The position numbers and the translations under genes were made by a program. From assembly GCF_921293095.1 (NCBI RefSeq), contig NC_060259.1, positions 41,459,812 through 41,523,811 of the forward strand: 64,000 bases of DNA, in the 5' to 3' direction. The DNA comes from Ischnura elegans. Taxonomy: Eukaryota; Arthropoda; Insecta; Odonata; Coenagrionidae. The notes beneath the pieces were generated by a model. That model made no database searches, had not been told where the DNA came from, and saw only the letters and a program-made list of their open reading frames with translations. Positions 1 through 16,000 of this stretch are shown here, piece by piece (positions within the stretch are counted from its first letter, which is position 1; each line of letters begins with the position of its first letter).

Positions 1-3000
1 GGAGTATATCTAATCTTTCATTTTTCATTACTTTTCGAAAATGGAATGGTTACAAATAAAAACAACCTGCAGAGTAATCTTGACTAGTAATTTGATTAAT
101 TTTACTTCATTACTGGCCATCGATACATACATAGAATCATAAGCTACTCTTTAGCCAGTATCTCCACCTTGCCACGATGAGACAGCCAGCATGCCTGAAT
201 ATTGAGCTTGCACGTCCTCAGTAGGGTTGCCCAAGCGAGACACGTCAAGGGGGATAGGCCAGTAGAAAGGGTTTACCCTGGTCCTCTAGACTGGGATTGA
301 GGATAGGGCTAACAACCTTTAATTCTACAAGTACAAACTTAAAAAAAGTACAATCCTGGACAGGCAAAAACGAAAAGTGAAACATGAACATGAGACAAAA
401 AAAAGGAAAATGGATAATCAGACAGCAACATGGAATGTTTGAACCCAGAATGAAACAAGCATTTCATAAGATCTCAAGGATGGAAAAATACATTATAGAG
501 AAATCCAGATATCAAGAAATATGAAGAAGAGAGGAAAGTTTAAGTGTTGCAAAAATTTTATCACATAGATTGGAGGAATCAGCAGTGCAACAGGAGGTTC
601 AAGATGCTTTATGATACTGCCATTTGGAGGAGGCAACCAACAGCCAAGGTCATTTGTTGCATTAGGATGGGCACAGGGAGAAGGGTGGAAAGAGACCCAG
701 AGTCAGCATTTGCCATCTCTTGATGCGCTCACATGTGTATGCTACTCCTGTTATAAATGCCAGGTCTCTCGAGGTAACATAAATAAAAAGTCACACAAGT
801 TTGCAAATGCCCAAAGCCTGTCTCATGGAAGTAGTGCAACATTGGCAACACCATTTTGATGTTATTACTGGAAACAAAATGCTTGCCTGCTAAGATTTTG
901 TCATTGGCCCCAAAAGATTTGTCTTACAGTTACATATCTTCATAATATGACCCATGTTGGAGTTGTTGACACTGTTTGAGGGCTGTAACATCGCATCTGT
1001 CTCCTCCCCTATGTCAGAGTTCAGGGAACATCTACTGTAAACTCACTCTGCAGGATTATTATATGGTGAATTATGTCTTCCGTCAACCAGGTGAGTGGTC
1101 CTATTGGTCAGTATATGCTTAACATTGCTTATGTCAGTTCACAGGTCTTGCCTTGTCAAAGGCTGTCACAATTTGTATACTAGATGCCAGGCACTACACA
1201 AATCATTCAGAGTTGCATGGCTCTCTGTGAGGACCTGAGAACTGATTGGATCCTGGAAGCATCATCATGAGTTTTAAGCATAGAAAAGTTTTCCACGTTA
1301 TCTCTCTTCACTTTCCTCAGCATCTCACTAGTTTTTTACTTTTCCCCGCAAAAAAATAGAATTCTCTGCACTTATCACACTCATGATTTAGGCTACAGTC
1401 TGTTGTTGTTCCTAAGTTCACTGCTCACTGGGTGTACTCCTAAAACAAAAATAGCTAACCACAGGAAAAACTTCGAACTATATTTTTCATAAACACGTTT
1501 GACACAAAATCTGAATTTCTGAATTCTATGGCTTTCCCCAGTTTTCTAAACCTCGGGCAACTTTTTTCCTGGCCTTTTAAATAATATTGGGACTGTGAGA
1601 TGTCAAAACTCAACAGTAATTGTGTTTCAGCAGATAAGATTTTTTAATGCAAGACATCTTTCCTCCACAAAAAAAGTTACTGCATTACTATTCAAAATTG
1701 AATCAACGTTTTCCCTTTGTATTCTCCATAAATCAAGAAAAAAAACCATGTACTTTGATACACTGCAATAAGGTCCCATCCATGAATTCAGTGGCCACGC
1801 CACACTATGCAATTGGATGCAGACTTTCCCGGCGAAATGGCTGATTTGGTCATTTGATGCACAGCAATGCAATTTTGCTTACATGCCTTTCACTTAAATG
1901 AGAAAGCAGTATTATTCAGGCTCGATCCATATTCATTGGATATGAAACTCTGCACTCTAGTTTTTAACTGAAGAAAAATTGTAACGTAAATAATGGAATG
2001 GTAAAAATGAAGCCCATACATGTGGTTGAAAATTGAAAAAATTCCTAGGTTGCGTTGAAAAATTCCCTAATTTTTCCAGGTCTTCCAAGATAATTTTCAA
2101 ATTCCTTACTTTTCCACGTTCATGGCAGCCTTGATAAGGGCATAAAAATTCAGACTCTGCTTTAAAACTGTGTTAAATTGATGATAAAAAACTTCATAAT
2201 TAATTTCAGGCTTTTTTTGGTGACACACTTTCCATGTTTCACTGCCCTTTCAAAATGAACGTAGTTACATGGATAATCAATAATCTCTGAAAACTAGTGT
2301 AAATAACTGAAAACTTATATATGTACATAGGCAAAGCTGTAAGTGCTGAATCAAAAACCACATAATTTCGCATAAATAACTTTAATATCAACTAGGTTCT
2401 TCGCTCTGAGGTATCGCACAGCAATGAAACTGGTCTATATTAAAATTATTGATGTGAAATTTAAAAGAATTTTTGATTCAGCGTGAAGTAATTTCACGAA
2501 GCCACACCCCAAACTATCCCTTTTATCTGCAAGGGCCTAATTCCATCTCATGTACATGCTGATATTGTTAGAGCCAAGAGAGTGATTGAATTCAGCCGTA
2601 AGGAGCACATGGCCAAACATGTTAAGTCCCAAAATCTCCAACCATTCTAAGATGTACAACTAGTGATCAGTTCCTGCTGGTATGAGTGAGTAGATGCTGA
2701 TAATAATACATATACCAGTTGTCAGCCAGCCTGTCTTAGTAAGTCTCCTTCAGTATGCATTGATTTCAATAATAATGCAGAAAACGTAAAAACAATGGCA
2801 GATAGAGACAAGGTAGAACTAGGATTCCTGCATTAGACAATAAATACAATATTTATCCCACAATTTATCAGGGTCAACCAGTATATGAAGGGAATGTGAA
2901 GTGGAAGACACAAACAGGTAGTAGAGAGCACATGAATCACAGCCAGGCATTCACCTGTATTGAGGGGAATAGCAGGAATATGCATTAATATAAGTAATAA

Positions 3001-6000
3001 TGTTATCATTTCTATTTGCATATTTGAGCTGCATTCATTTGATAAATGCAAGGCATGGTGTTGAAACCAGTCATATTTATATAAATTGAATGAGGAATAC
3101 AACAATTATGTTTACTCATCATCGTAATGCCTACTGTAAACCTGAAACCTTTTGAATATATGTATCTAGTTTGATTATTCCTCTGCTAAAATTTATACAT
3201 GCAAAAGAGGCAAGAAAGTGTTTTCTTTTTCTAAGAGAACATGCATGTCTCAATCATATGGACTGCATCAAAACTGATCATAATTGAGCCTTTTCTATGA
3301 AAAATTTCTATTCTGTTGAATAAATGGTGACTCGCATTAAGAAAAAAATCACCTGAATTATCTGAATATTTCTCAGATTTATTGCCAGGTTAGAGTGCAA
3401 GTCATTTCATTGCAGTTATTATTAACATTTACACATGGGTAGGACACAATGGAAAAGTATAGCTAAAAAAAATGAAAAAAAGAGACCTCTATCAGGAAAA
3501 TAAACCCTAATGAATCACCACTTTTGGGCATCACAACTTCATGAGGATCTTCTGGGCATAACAACTTCATAAAGCCGGAATCACAAGATCATTTTTTCCA
3601 TCCATTTTGAACAATAGCTCCAATGATGACAGAAAAATGACCATTTCACACAATCATTTTCCGCTATGGCCCCAGGGGTCACTTGGCACATCCTTTTTTT
3701 CTTACTGAAACCACCACTAGCAATGTCTTTCAGCCAACCAAAATATACTGCTGCTGACAGCAACTGTAACCCCACAGTTGGCTTCTAATGGAATGACAGT
3801 TGTAAATACAGAAAGCAAGACAGAAGAGGCAATGGAAAAAGGGATAGCGGAAATGAACCTGTGATTCATACCATTATGATGGAAAGAAAAAATGATCATA
3901 TGATTCAGGCTTAAGAAATATAGAAGAAGGGAAATTCAAACAAAGAAGAAAAATGAAGCAAGTACATTAGCCTCGTAGATTAAAATGAGGAGCAAAATAG
4001 CATTCATGGAATCTGAGTGAAAAAGGCAAAATTGATGATAGCAATCGACCAGTACGAAGGCCTGGTTACAAGATACATTTACTCGTACAAGTTACTGAAT
4101 GAATGCATGAACAATTACGGTAGACCAGAAAGGAATAAATGTCAATGCATGCACACAGTGAATTTTTGCATTCATTCTCATATTATTGCATTGACACATT
4201 ATCTCTTTTGTGTTAATGTACTACGTAACCAGGCCTTTTAGACTTTATGAAATAATGTGTATAGTTACAGCCATGATGATATTAATGCATAGAACTCTAG
4301 TGAATATGCTTCAAATGAAAAAATTGCCACTGGAAATAAAACGATATCCTGGCATATACTATTTGATCGTCAGAACATCATGAATTATTTAAGGGTTCAC
4401 ACAACATAAGGTTAAGAGTGAAACAAGCATTTAATGCTGGAAGGCAGGAAGGCATCAACATACAGATAAATTTGTAATTGAAACCTGTGAACATTTTCAT
4501 AGCGTGATGTATTTCACATTCATTGCATGCACAATTATTGACTTGCAATGAAATTTCCATCAATACACACACTGAGGAAACACATTCAACCAAGGTAAAG
4601 TACATACAGTCATTTACTAAATCTGTAGTGAACAAAAATGTGAAGCTAGGCCAGGAAATTTAATTAGAAACTTCAATTAAATTGAAATTGAAAGTAATAC
4701 AGACAGAATGACAGGTAACACAGATTGGCTCAGAAGTTATTCATTCGAGTATGGAAGAGTTACCTATGACCTTGATGGAATCTTGTTCCTTATTCACTAA
4801 GCATATAAAAATGAGACATGGTTAAAAATTGATTGAACCACCAACCCCACCTCACGACATAAATACAATCCAAAACAAAAAAATTAGATCCTTAACCTCA
4901 TAAGGGCATATTTCTACCCACTGAAAAACATCAGCAACAAATTTCATATTTCTATTCTTACAGTCATACCCTTTTCACAAAAATAAATATCTTTCACCAA
5001 GATGATTATCAAAAATGGACCTAACTACAATTTGTCAAGTCAAAAGAAAAAGCATACCTGCAAACTTATTTCATAATTCATTGACAAACTTAGGAAAATT
5101 AAATGTTCCCTTAATACCAAGGAGAGGGGCAATATCTCAATGGAGACTGACTAGTATAGATGGCAGTCAATTTTCAAAAACGCCAATCAGTCATATGGAA
5201 TCCTAAGGCTTTGATGTCCAAAGAAAAAGCAAGACAAATATAATGATTGGCAACATAAAATAAAGCAAACCCAAGAGAAACAACTGAAGAGAAAGGAAAC
5301 CAACACTAACGATAATTAATCATCCAAGTATTTTCCATAACAATCAGAACATCATTTTCTACTTTGAATTTAAGAATGTCCTAATAATAGGAAAAAATAG
5401 TAGCCATAAATATATGAAGTCATGTTATGTGAACTCCATCACAAATAATGAATGAAATATTTTGCAGTGCCAGTTCAAAGCACTTTTCCGAAACAAATTA
5501 GAAAATAATAGGCGTGTCTCCACAAAAAAACCTTAAAATTTTGTGTCGCAAGGAACCTGGTATCTAACTGACTACATCTTAAATAGCCCCATTCTTTTCG
5601 TGAGGGAACTGTAAATATCATGTCTTTCAAACTCCATTACAGCAAATAAATTAAATGTTTTTACGAACTATTCCACGCATTTAAATGAGACAGCATCAGA
5701 AAATTTGAGGCATTTCTCCACAAATTCTATGACAATTGTGTCCTGAGCAACCTGTAATCCAATCAACTCCATTTTACATATTCCAGTACTATTCTTAGGA
5801 GATTATGTTATTAGTATAAAACAAGAAGATATACTTCGGAGGACAATGAGTATTTGCTTCCACATTGATTTCATGAAACTTAACAGGTGATTCCATAAGG
5901 ATAAAGAATCACTATTTTTCAAAGGAAGAAATATAATCCTGATGAGATACAAAGAATATGGTTGAAATGAGCAAAGAAACGTTATTTACATGAGAGTCCA

Positions 6001-6909
6001 TGAAAAAAATGCTAGAAATGAAATGGAAATCCCTCAATATGAAAAAGTAGGAATTCCAGCACGTATCACAATGATTTGGGTAAAATAATATGAATGAAAA
6101 ATTTATAAGAAAAGACATATTGTACATGGCTATATACAGCATCCTTCTAAAGGAATTTCTTTCAGCAATTATTTCCATCCTGCTAAATAATCAATACCTT
6201 GTTTTAGTTACTCCCTAGATTCTTTCACACACAATCTTTTCATGGCAGCTTGCTAATTCGGAATGAACTTTTAATTGATTTTCAGATATTAAAAATATGA
6301 ATAAAACATGATCAATGAACATAAAAGGTCACATTAATGAACCTATACAATCTACAAGTAAGACACATTTACTTTATATTACAACATCAAAAACACTGGA
6401 AAATTGCATTTAACACCACCATGAGCTAGTTATGAACTTCCAATATGATAAGCTTCATGACAGCCATTGGTAATTGGTAAATTCATAATTCAACATGAAT
6501 TGTCAATCATAAAGAGTGCCACTTGATTCAGGATAAATTATCAAAAAAATTTCACGCAATCACTACATCTGGGAGCAACATCTGTTCCTATACACAAAAT
6601 TTTTAATTTGATCCAACAACTCAGGATCTTATATTCATCTATAACCATAAATACCAAACATAAACATTTTGATTTATAATTTACAAGTGCTCTTTCAATA
6701 ATTACAAGGCAAATAAATTTACAGTTCACGTTGGCATGCACACATTCAGGCACACTTTCAAACATACATACATACATGCACACCCTCTCTAAATATTACA
6801 CACGTTCTAAGACAGCAAACTGCATCTGCTAGGAGGTAACGTAGGAAGGTCATTTAAATATACAATTAATGGTATTATTTCCTGAGATCTGTCGTCCAAG
6901 GTGTTCTGG
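1..6909. other. Region downstream of the ataxin-7-like gene, no gene seen
   Basis: AT-rich sequence with only short chance ORFs (none with a recognisable domain or good splice context). Its right end, next to 6910, should hold the 3' UTR. I saw no intact transposon ends. Microsatellite-like CATA repeats occur near 6760-6785. Confidence 0.5.
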
Positions 6910-7047
6910 TCAAGACTCATCTTTTTCCTGCTGCAATAACATAGTCCGAGGGGCTGCTAAACTGACTGTTTGAGGTGGACCAATCAGCTTCAAAGGTGCT
7001 GCAGATGGATGTTTTGATTTTGGTTGAAGTTGTATTTGGCTGATCAT
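6910..7047 (-). CDS. ATXN7-like: Ataxin-7-like exon 8 (terminal coding exon)
   Basis: The acceptor is TTTTTTCTCTTGGTAG|AT, phase 0. It encodes 45 residues, Gln/Pro-rich at the start (MISQIQLQPKSKHP), and ends LLQQEKDES before TGA at 6912-6910. The 3' UTR must lie below 6910. An ATTAAA-type signal on the minus strand at 6607-6602 is a weak candidate for polyadenylation, about 300 nt past the stop. Confidence 0.72.
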   Translation of the reverse strand: MISQIQLQPKSKHPSAAPLKLIGPPQTVSLAAPRTMLLQQEKDES

Positions 7048-10000
7048 CTACCAAGAGAAAAAATATAGGCACAATTATTGCGATGACAACTGTCAATAAA
7101 AACTGTGAATTACAAGAAATTAAAATGCCTTACGTATTTCACAATTACATAAAATACAATAGAGCAGGTCAACTTTTTTGTGCCACCCAACAAATCCACA
7201 TTATACAATTCCGATTCCCAGAGATACGATAGGAATACCTCTACTGGCTGGGAGGCTGTCTCTAGGAAGCCAAGTAGAGTTTATTGTGACCAACATGGTT
7301 AGCGAGACATAACATGGGCCAAAAGTGCAATGAGGTGATGTAGTGCAAGATGCGGCAAAACTCTGTGGGAATGACACTGCAATGGCACATGGAATGCAAA
7401 GCCATTCTGTTCCAGTAGAGAAAATGCAACATGAGAGGGAAAGCCTCCCTTAGTGGCTGGTGCAGTTTTATTCTGAACTAGGATGACTAGTTTCTCTGAA
7501 AAGAGGCTCATAACCTGGAAGACAATGCCATCCTGGAAGTAGCCACGTGGAGAAACAGGTCACCTGGCTGGAATGGAACACCTATCCTAGCATGAGCTGC
7601 AGGGATTGCAAATGGAACTCAGCTGTATCCATTAGTTCCTCGATTTTCAATTTTTGCCAAACATCAGCAATCGTAAGAAATTCCTCTAAAAATGGCTTGA
7701 ATTTAACATCTTACATCCACTGTATATCAGGCATAACTTTGTCGTAAGAGTAATGCATGATACTCCTACTAATACACAGGGCAAGAAGCATTTATCTTAT
7801 ACTTATCATTTCGGGAGTAGACACTTCCACTGGGCGTCCGGAACAGTGTATATTGTTTTTGGATGTGCGGCCACGTTTAAATTCATTTACAGCAGACTCC
7901 CTATCATCCGGCTGCAGTTTATCCTGGTTGTGGATTATCCGTGCATGATTTTCACTCTCGCTCAGTTTTTTACGCGATATTTATTTTTAAAAAATCAGAT
8001 GCAAAATTGTCGGAATTTGGGCATTAATACTAGGATACACCGGGCTTATTATTTCCGGTAGAATCCCTTTCGTAAAACAGAAGCGATCACGTGCTAGCTG
8101 CATTCACGGGAGCTCTGTGTTCCTGTTTTCCAAGCCTCGCAGTGCACAACCGCACTCCTTGATCACGGATACACGACGCGTAGCAGTTGCAACCAGGGCA
8201 ACTTGTACAAGACGCGACTACGCGGCGTGGTGCCTGACAATGTAGTTCATGATGACGTTTGGCAGCGGTTTTGAAGCATTCCTGCAAACCACTTTTCTGT
8301 ATCTGTGATCACACAGCTACGGATGTGTGGTTTTCGAAACCAGGCCTTACATGGAGCATTAATAATACGAGTGCAACCATGTTATCGCCACTAAAAAGAT
8401 TGCGAACTGGTGAAGAAAGCTCTCAATGAGTCCGGAAGCTCTCTTAAATAACAGAATAACTGCATGAGTAAAAACATATTTTTTGTGCAACGTAAATTAT
8501 GAACATTACAAGACATTAAAGTAAAAGTTTGGATTATCCATGTTTTCCGATTATCCGTGCCGTCTCTCCCCGTGATTAGCCCAAATAATCAGGAGTGTAC
8601 TGTATTTATTTTTTATTTTATTTATTCTCATTGCCCCGAAAACAGCTCATTTAAGGCCTTTTACATCGGGGATATAACATGAAACAAGGACTATCACATA
8701 CAACCATTCCCTGAGTATGGGCTACCTACCCAGGCGGGACTTGAACCCGTGACCTTCGGTTTGGCAGGCGAGAACTTATCCCCACCGCCTCCAAGGCCAG
8801 CAATTAACCCAATTGTAAATAGTTGCAAGCACAAGAGAAGATGTGACATGAAAATCATACAGTTCAGCTTGTTGTCTTTCCGTGTTAACCCTTTGAAAAA
8901 CAAGTGTTTATTCACCTCACGAAACTCACTGTTATAGAATTTTACAAACAAATGAAAGTTGCTCACTACAATCGGCCACAACAATTAAACTACAGCATTG
9001 ATACAGCTGAAACTTGGACAGCTGACTAGTCAAGAGTGCTGCTTACTGGGAGAAGTTAATTTTGTGATATAGTGCAATCTCTTGGAAATTCTAAGTATGT
9101 ACTTATTGAATGACCCTCGTAGCATCACAAGCTCAAGCCAATCATGTTACTGCTTCTCAGCTTGGTACTCATTGGCCTTGTGCATGGGCCTCGTGAGGCC
9201 CATTGTTGTTAACACTCCTGCACGCAATGCCTTCCCTCAACGAAATGATTTCTCTGAACATGTAAATGAACCATAACTCTTACAATGTCATTAACTCAGA
9301 AGAAATGGGCAGCAACATTTGCATTTTATATTTAGAACTTAAGAGAGAGTTTTAAGTAGGTATACTGGGACTAGCCACGGTGATAACTTTACGGGAATCA
9401 CCCGCAATGCACAAATTGTGCTAAAAATCCACCGAGAAAAAATCATTTGTCTTGAATGGGATTGGAACCAGGACTCGAATGTCCAGGTCCCGGTCAGGTC
9501 GGACTTGGTGGATTTTTTGGTCTATGTGTTCTAAGTTTGGGCCTTGCTCTCTGTGGTGCTGTGCACATGATTTGGACTGCTTGTGGCATCATATGCTCAG
9601 CAGTTCATACCACCTTGTCTGGTAGTGCCCACAAACATCCTCAGGGAGGAATGACGCCTTGGTAATCCCGGTCAAGGCGAATGATTTTTTTCTCTGTGGA
9701 TTTATCGTACGATTTATGAGAGAATTGCTGAAAGGGTAAGATTAATTTTGACGTAGCTTACATTTCTCTTTCATCAATGGAATTCTTACAGCGAATTGCT
9801 GTTTTAGATCTCAGTGAATGACCCCATTGCATATTGGGCCGTGTATTGTAGTGACTGCAAAAAATGGTGGAAATGAGGAGACCTCACTGCTACTAAGCAC
9901 AAAATAGCACTCGGAATTTGTGTAAAAATGTGTTCCTCCTGGTCATGCTTTATAGAATTATGCAATAGAAAGGGAATCAACTTTACAAGCTACTCTCCTC

Positions 10001-13000
10001 CTCCTTTTCCAGCCTAGTTACAATTTCATTCCAAATACAGCCTCAATGCCATGCCTCAAACAGCCTCAATTCTCAATGATAGGCTGGCATTTCTTGGCTC
10101 TTACTACGTATAAAAATGTGCCCATTGAATGAGCTGGTATTCAATTTTATAGTTACATCATCAATGACTTTCTCAATATTAGATAGACAGACTGGTTTGA
10201 AAAATCGTTAACTGCCGGCAATGCATTACGAACCCCTGAGATAGCAGATGTTAGCCCACCCGCACGACAGGAGGGAATTTCAAAAGCACGTATGAATTTT
10301 TTCAAACGTGAATAGAAGTCTTTGAATGCGTGCCTACTATCTTTAAAGATATTTTAACCCTTTCGCTGCTACAAGCGGGAATACCCGCAAAAAACATTAT
10401 GGTTATTGCCTGCAACATGCGGGGATATTCCACGACTTTCAAAAAACTTTTCCTTTCAACACGACATGCAGGTAAATATCTATGTTTTCGAAAAACCCTC
10501 CCTTCGATCGTAGGTGCTGTCATCTGCTCGAAATTCTAGCGGAACTACATCCATTCGTGCGGCGACATTCAGCGACGTCAAATGAATGATTCAATTCATT
10601 TTTTTCTGGATAATAGGCAAAATAATGGAACCGATGAAAAATCTATTGAAGCAGCAAAAGGGTTAAACTATGAACATTTATATAAATAAGGTTTTCTAAG
10701 GCTATTTATAGAAAAATATATGGTTAAGAGGAAATTCGATACCCACCACCTGTGCTACCAGGAACACATCCATATCTTCCCAATGTTAAAATGCTCTCGT
10801 ATTACGCAAATTCGTATAGTGCAAAGACCCCAAGGAACGCATCCCTTGCGCTATACAAGGCATGGGTGTAGGCAATTTCAACAACAGCCTAGGAAAATAT
10901 TTTCTTAATAATAGCAATACCACACCTGTGGACTGATTTGCTGAAATGTCACCGGCCCAGTTGCTAGGTAAGTGATTTGAGGCTTGCTGACTTGCACAGT
11001 TCCAGTTGCAGAGGATATTCTCACATTTGGACATTGGGTAGTAGTAACTACAAGATAAAAAATAACATGCAGAAAAATAGATGAACTTTCAATCATGTAA
11101 TAGGAAGGCAAGAAAATCTAATCATTAAACTAACAAGAAAGAATGATTTCAACTACCCACGTTAGACCTAAGATGTACATTGGACCTAAGATGTACATCA
11201 CTGAGAGGTATTGCATTCCACCAAGGCACAGCGGAGCATAATGAATCGTCCCGCCAAGACGACAACCTTAATCTGCCTCTGGATAACTTACAATGGCAAA
11301 CGGCCAACAAAAGTAATACCCTCTTATCCAAGTATAAATAAAACCAGATTCTGCTACATCAAACATTAATAAGCCACACCATTTCACCAATCACCACAAA
11401 AGTTGGCAAATATATGTAGTGTTTCAAGGAGAAGTTTTTAACACTATATATTTTGTTGCAATTGGCCCTCAGGACGCCCAAATGACCTCCACCTGCAGGC
11501 CCACTTGTTAAGCAATGAGTCAAGTGCAGCAGTTTTACGTTTTAGTTTCTAAAAGTACTTCCGATCAACAGAGTGCTGGGAATTTTCATCAGATGGCTAA
11601 ATGAATGAAGTACCACTTTACTCCAATAAAGTTTCTTTCACCCTTTGCAGTTTTCATAAAATCATGTTTACAGTTGAAAAATCCCATATTTTCCCCTGAA
11701 ATCAGCTTCAGCATATTTCCTTGACAACCAGTGATGATAATAATGCTACTTTGATTAGAAGTTGGTAAGTTAGTTGGACATGTAATACCAAATCAAATAT
11801 TTACCCATGTTTCTTGACATGCAGGAGAAAGTTTATAGATAAGCTGTATGCATATATTGAACTTTATTTCAATAAGACACTAACTTAAATTGCATTGGAA
11901 TAACTACCACAGAGAGCCAATAAATTTGGCCTTAAGCAATCAATTTTGCTATTTTAAACTACTTCCACTTTAGGGAGAGGATTGTTTCTTTCACTTTCAG
12001 TCTGAAAAATTAATCTTGCTTCCAAAGCTTCCATTCAATTGCTACCCACACATAGATATTCTCAGAAAATTCAGGTTCATACTACTTATTATGTTATCGT
12101 AGTCCTTGAAAGCAGGCTTCTAGCCCTAGGAAAAAAACACAGATTTGGTGTATTAATGGGACTATTACTTTCACCAATTCAACATGCTGAGTGCTAAGAC
12201 AAGAAATAAGGCTAAGACCTAATGAGGCATATCCTGCCACACTAAATCAGCACACAGAACTTTCAAAGGTGCCTTATTATCAAGTAAAAGTGAACTGATA
12301 CTATTCAAGCTTAGCTACATGGCCAGGCATTAAGTTGAGATAATACCAGACAATTTTCATAGAGGAATCAAACCAATAAATGGCCAAGTTTTGCTTGTCA
12401 ATTAATAATGATTTCAAAGGGTAGTCCAAATTTTTTCCTGTGATACAAGTTAGAGATAAATTGATAGAAATGTATTTCCTCCTTGATGTTCAATGTTAAG
12501 GGCAACATTATAATCACCCAGACATGGAGTAGAAAAAGATAAGTCTATTATGCATGATTTTCAATAAAAAATTTTGCAATCCCCAACGCGAGAGGAAATT
12601 ATGACACAAATGGAGGGTGGAGATCAACTGGCCAAGTGTCTTGCACTAGTATTTGGAATCTATTAATAAGAATGACACTTCAGATGGCAGCATTATGTTC
12701 ACAAATATGAAACTAGATTATATAGCATTATTTTTCATCCATCATTCCCAAGATACAGCATTCTCACAATACATCAGTAGTTTAATTCTAGAGGTTGACA
12801 GGGAAAAAGGATGAATAAATTATTTAAATTAAAATGAATGAATAATTTATGCATGATAATATTTATTAAGATCTTAAATTATATTCATGCAACTTCAATG
12901 TACAAGCAAAGTGCATAATAATATGCAAAAATATTCCTGGATTTGTCCCACCTGAATAATGAGATGGTCATTTATAGCCTCTTAATTACACAATTTCCTG

Positions 13001-16000
13001 TTTAAGGACACCCACGCTACTTTTGAGTCAAGGAAATCTTTCCTAAATATTCATGTAAATGACACTAACACCAGGTGAGTAAGCTATACCACACAGTAAC
13101 AATCACACAGTGATGAGATGTAAACTTCCAGTCCCATACTCATTACAAGCGTTAGAGATTGACATAATTGCACAGAACAACCTTAGACATGATTCAAGAA
13201 TGGATTGGGACAATAGCACTCGTCACTCAGAAGCTAGAAATTAAAAAAAAATTTTACTTGCTGCAAATCCTTACCTTTCCTAAGGGTTGATTTGTTGGTA
13301 GTATCCATAATCTGTGATGTACTCTTCATGGTGTGAAAACTTGATATTAGATCATTCTTAATCTGGTCAAGACTAGGCAATCTTCCAGTAGGCTCAATTA
13401 AAGACTCTCCATTAGTAGTAATCAACCCTATTGAGTTCACGTCCACCTCCAACTCACTCTGAGTAGCCACTTGTTTAAATCCTTCCTCAGGATATGACGT
13501 GAAGTTATTCACTGGCTCTGAGAGCCCATTTGAAGCAGGAAATTGCATGAGCGGTACACATTTTGGCAAGTTATACTCCTCATGGTATACCATATTTTCT
13601 AATTTTTCTCCCGCATCACTTTCCTTCTGCTTTTTCACAACATTATTGACGACTGGCATCGGTTTTCTCCTCTTCAAGCTGATTCTGAAATGTCTTGGAA
13701 ATACGTGCTGCCCATTTTTGAGAAAAATGCCAGGGTAAGGTTGCGTAGTGGTAGTGGTAGTAGTACATGGAGGATTATGTTTGATTATAGGACTGACTTT
13801 AGTCACTTGTGAAATAAAGGAGTTATTTTTAGATAAAGCTTTAGAGTTATTTGAACTGATGAGTAAAACTGAGGGTGGTACATCAATAACACCTCTTAAA
13901 GATGCACTATAGGATTTTTCACTGTATGCGTTTAGAGGAAACTGCCTCAAACCCATATTGGAAGGCTTGCAAACAGAATTTCTAGAATAATTGTTAGATG
14001 ATAAGTTAGCTAATATAGTTTTGATGGATGACTTATGATTTTGGTGAAAATCAGGTTGTGACGATGGAGAGCTACACAGCACCGTAGTTTGATAAGCTTC
14101 TTGTTCCAATAATGCAGATTTCATATATTGCCAAAAGCAGTCCAGTCGTCTATCACTAGTAATCATTCCACCAACTTTCCTTATCTGCAGTGGGCATACC
14201 TTCAATAAAAAAGAAACTGGATTACAAAAAGGCTTAACAATTATATGCTATTAAATTAGTTCTCCCTGATCCCTATGCCATCCAACAACAACAACACAAT
14301 CCATTTCAAGATTCATTTACGTTTTCCTGGATATTAGACAATTACATATACCACTTATTTTTTATCAGAGCGCGACCCGGGTTTTAATGAATTATCATCA
14401 TCTTCAGGCGCTAATTAATTAATTGAAACCCAGGTCGCACTCTGATAAAAAATAAGTGGTATAATATAAGTAATTGTCTGATATCCAGGAAAACTTATGA
14501 TATAAATCTCCATTAAATTATGAACAAAGAAAAGCAAAAATTCTCCAACACATTTCATGTTCAATCCACCTGACTAGCCTTCCCCTCTAACCCGTTAAAA
14601 AATCAAATATGTCCAATGACAAATTAAAAAATAGAAGATATCTTTGAGGCATAGGCACTGAGAGGATACTCAAAGAGTAAAGATGTTGGACCTGGAGAGT
14701 TAAAGAGGTGGACCACTCAAAAGTAACTGGAGTGTGCAACCACTGCAACCATTCTAAATTCATAGAACAAAAAATGAATCATACGATAAATAGATGAAAG
14801 GGACGGTGATAAAAGGAAGACAGGAAACACGTGAAGAAATAACTTGAAATTATGAATTACCATGAGCAGGGCATCCCTATTAGGAAGTAGCATGCATTTA
14901 TAGGAGATTGGGGTCACCAAATCTTTGGCAATTGCATTGAATCATGAGCACATACAACTTCAGAAGACAAAAGGAAAAGGTCATTTACCGGAAGATGACA
15001 AATAATGAAAACCAAGTGATGAAAAATAGTATTTACAAGAATAACTACATATTAAATTATTTTTACAAATTTCCCAAGTTTTTTCCTTACTATCATGAGG
15101 AAATTTTTGCATATTCACCCCATATATAAGGTACAATTTGTGCAACATAGTTAAGTAAAAATCCTTTATTCTGGATAATTCTGCGAATGAGGTCATTCCA
15201 TAGTTAACAGTCATCCATTGCTTTTCAACAATTCATTGTCAGTCAAATTTGGTATATTTGAAAGCTAGAGGTAGACACTCATATAGGCTACTGGGTAATG
15301 GTAGTCAATGCTGATGACATTGTTGCCAGGCCAGAACCTTAAAAGCCTTCACAAGAGTAATTTGACAAGAAAGAGATAATTCATTTTTCAGAAGGCAAAT
15401 AAAAAAAATTACTTGAATTCTGTGCGAGTGAGAGAGGTTGTGACAAACTGAATTGCTGTCTTTCTATCAGAAATGCTTCCTCAACGATAGAATTGGATGC
15501 AAGCAATTACAATGCAGCCTTTTGGTGTGTTGAACTAGATTTGGCAAAGCAAGAATGAAAAATAAGGCATGCCAGGTGGGAACCTGCCAACTTCCACAAA
15601 TAGCTTGTTAGGGCCACTAAAGGATTAGAAAAGAGAAAAATCTATGCATTCCTCAAAAAAATTACATTACATTACAAACCTTACTTTATTCAACACACAC
15701 AGAAAACACTCGCTAGTTCGAAGTCAACCCACCCTGGAAAGTACGGAACCACTCGTGCGAGGTGAAGTTCGGAACTGATGCTATTGCGCATGTCTTACAC
15801 AGAACATACTGCAGAGGGTGAAGCATTAACATATGATTGCGCCATGAAATTTTTTGTCCTGAAGAGAAGGCAACTTACACATTCTTTTCTAATTAACGTA
15901 GCGCTCTCCGGCTGTGGTGCCGTGCGCACAACTTGGACTGCTAGTCGCATAATATGCTCTGCAGTCCATACCACCCCCTCCGGTATAGTCCACAAATTTC

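Noticed and set aside
3581-3899. Short minus-strand ORFs around 3.6-3.9 kb
   Set aside because: No domain, overlapping frames, AT-rich composition; chance ORFs.
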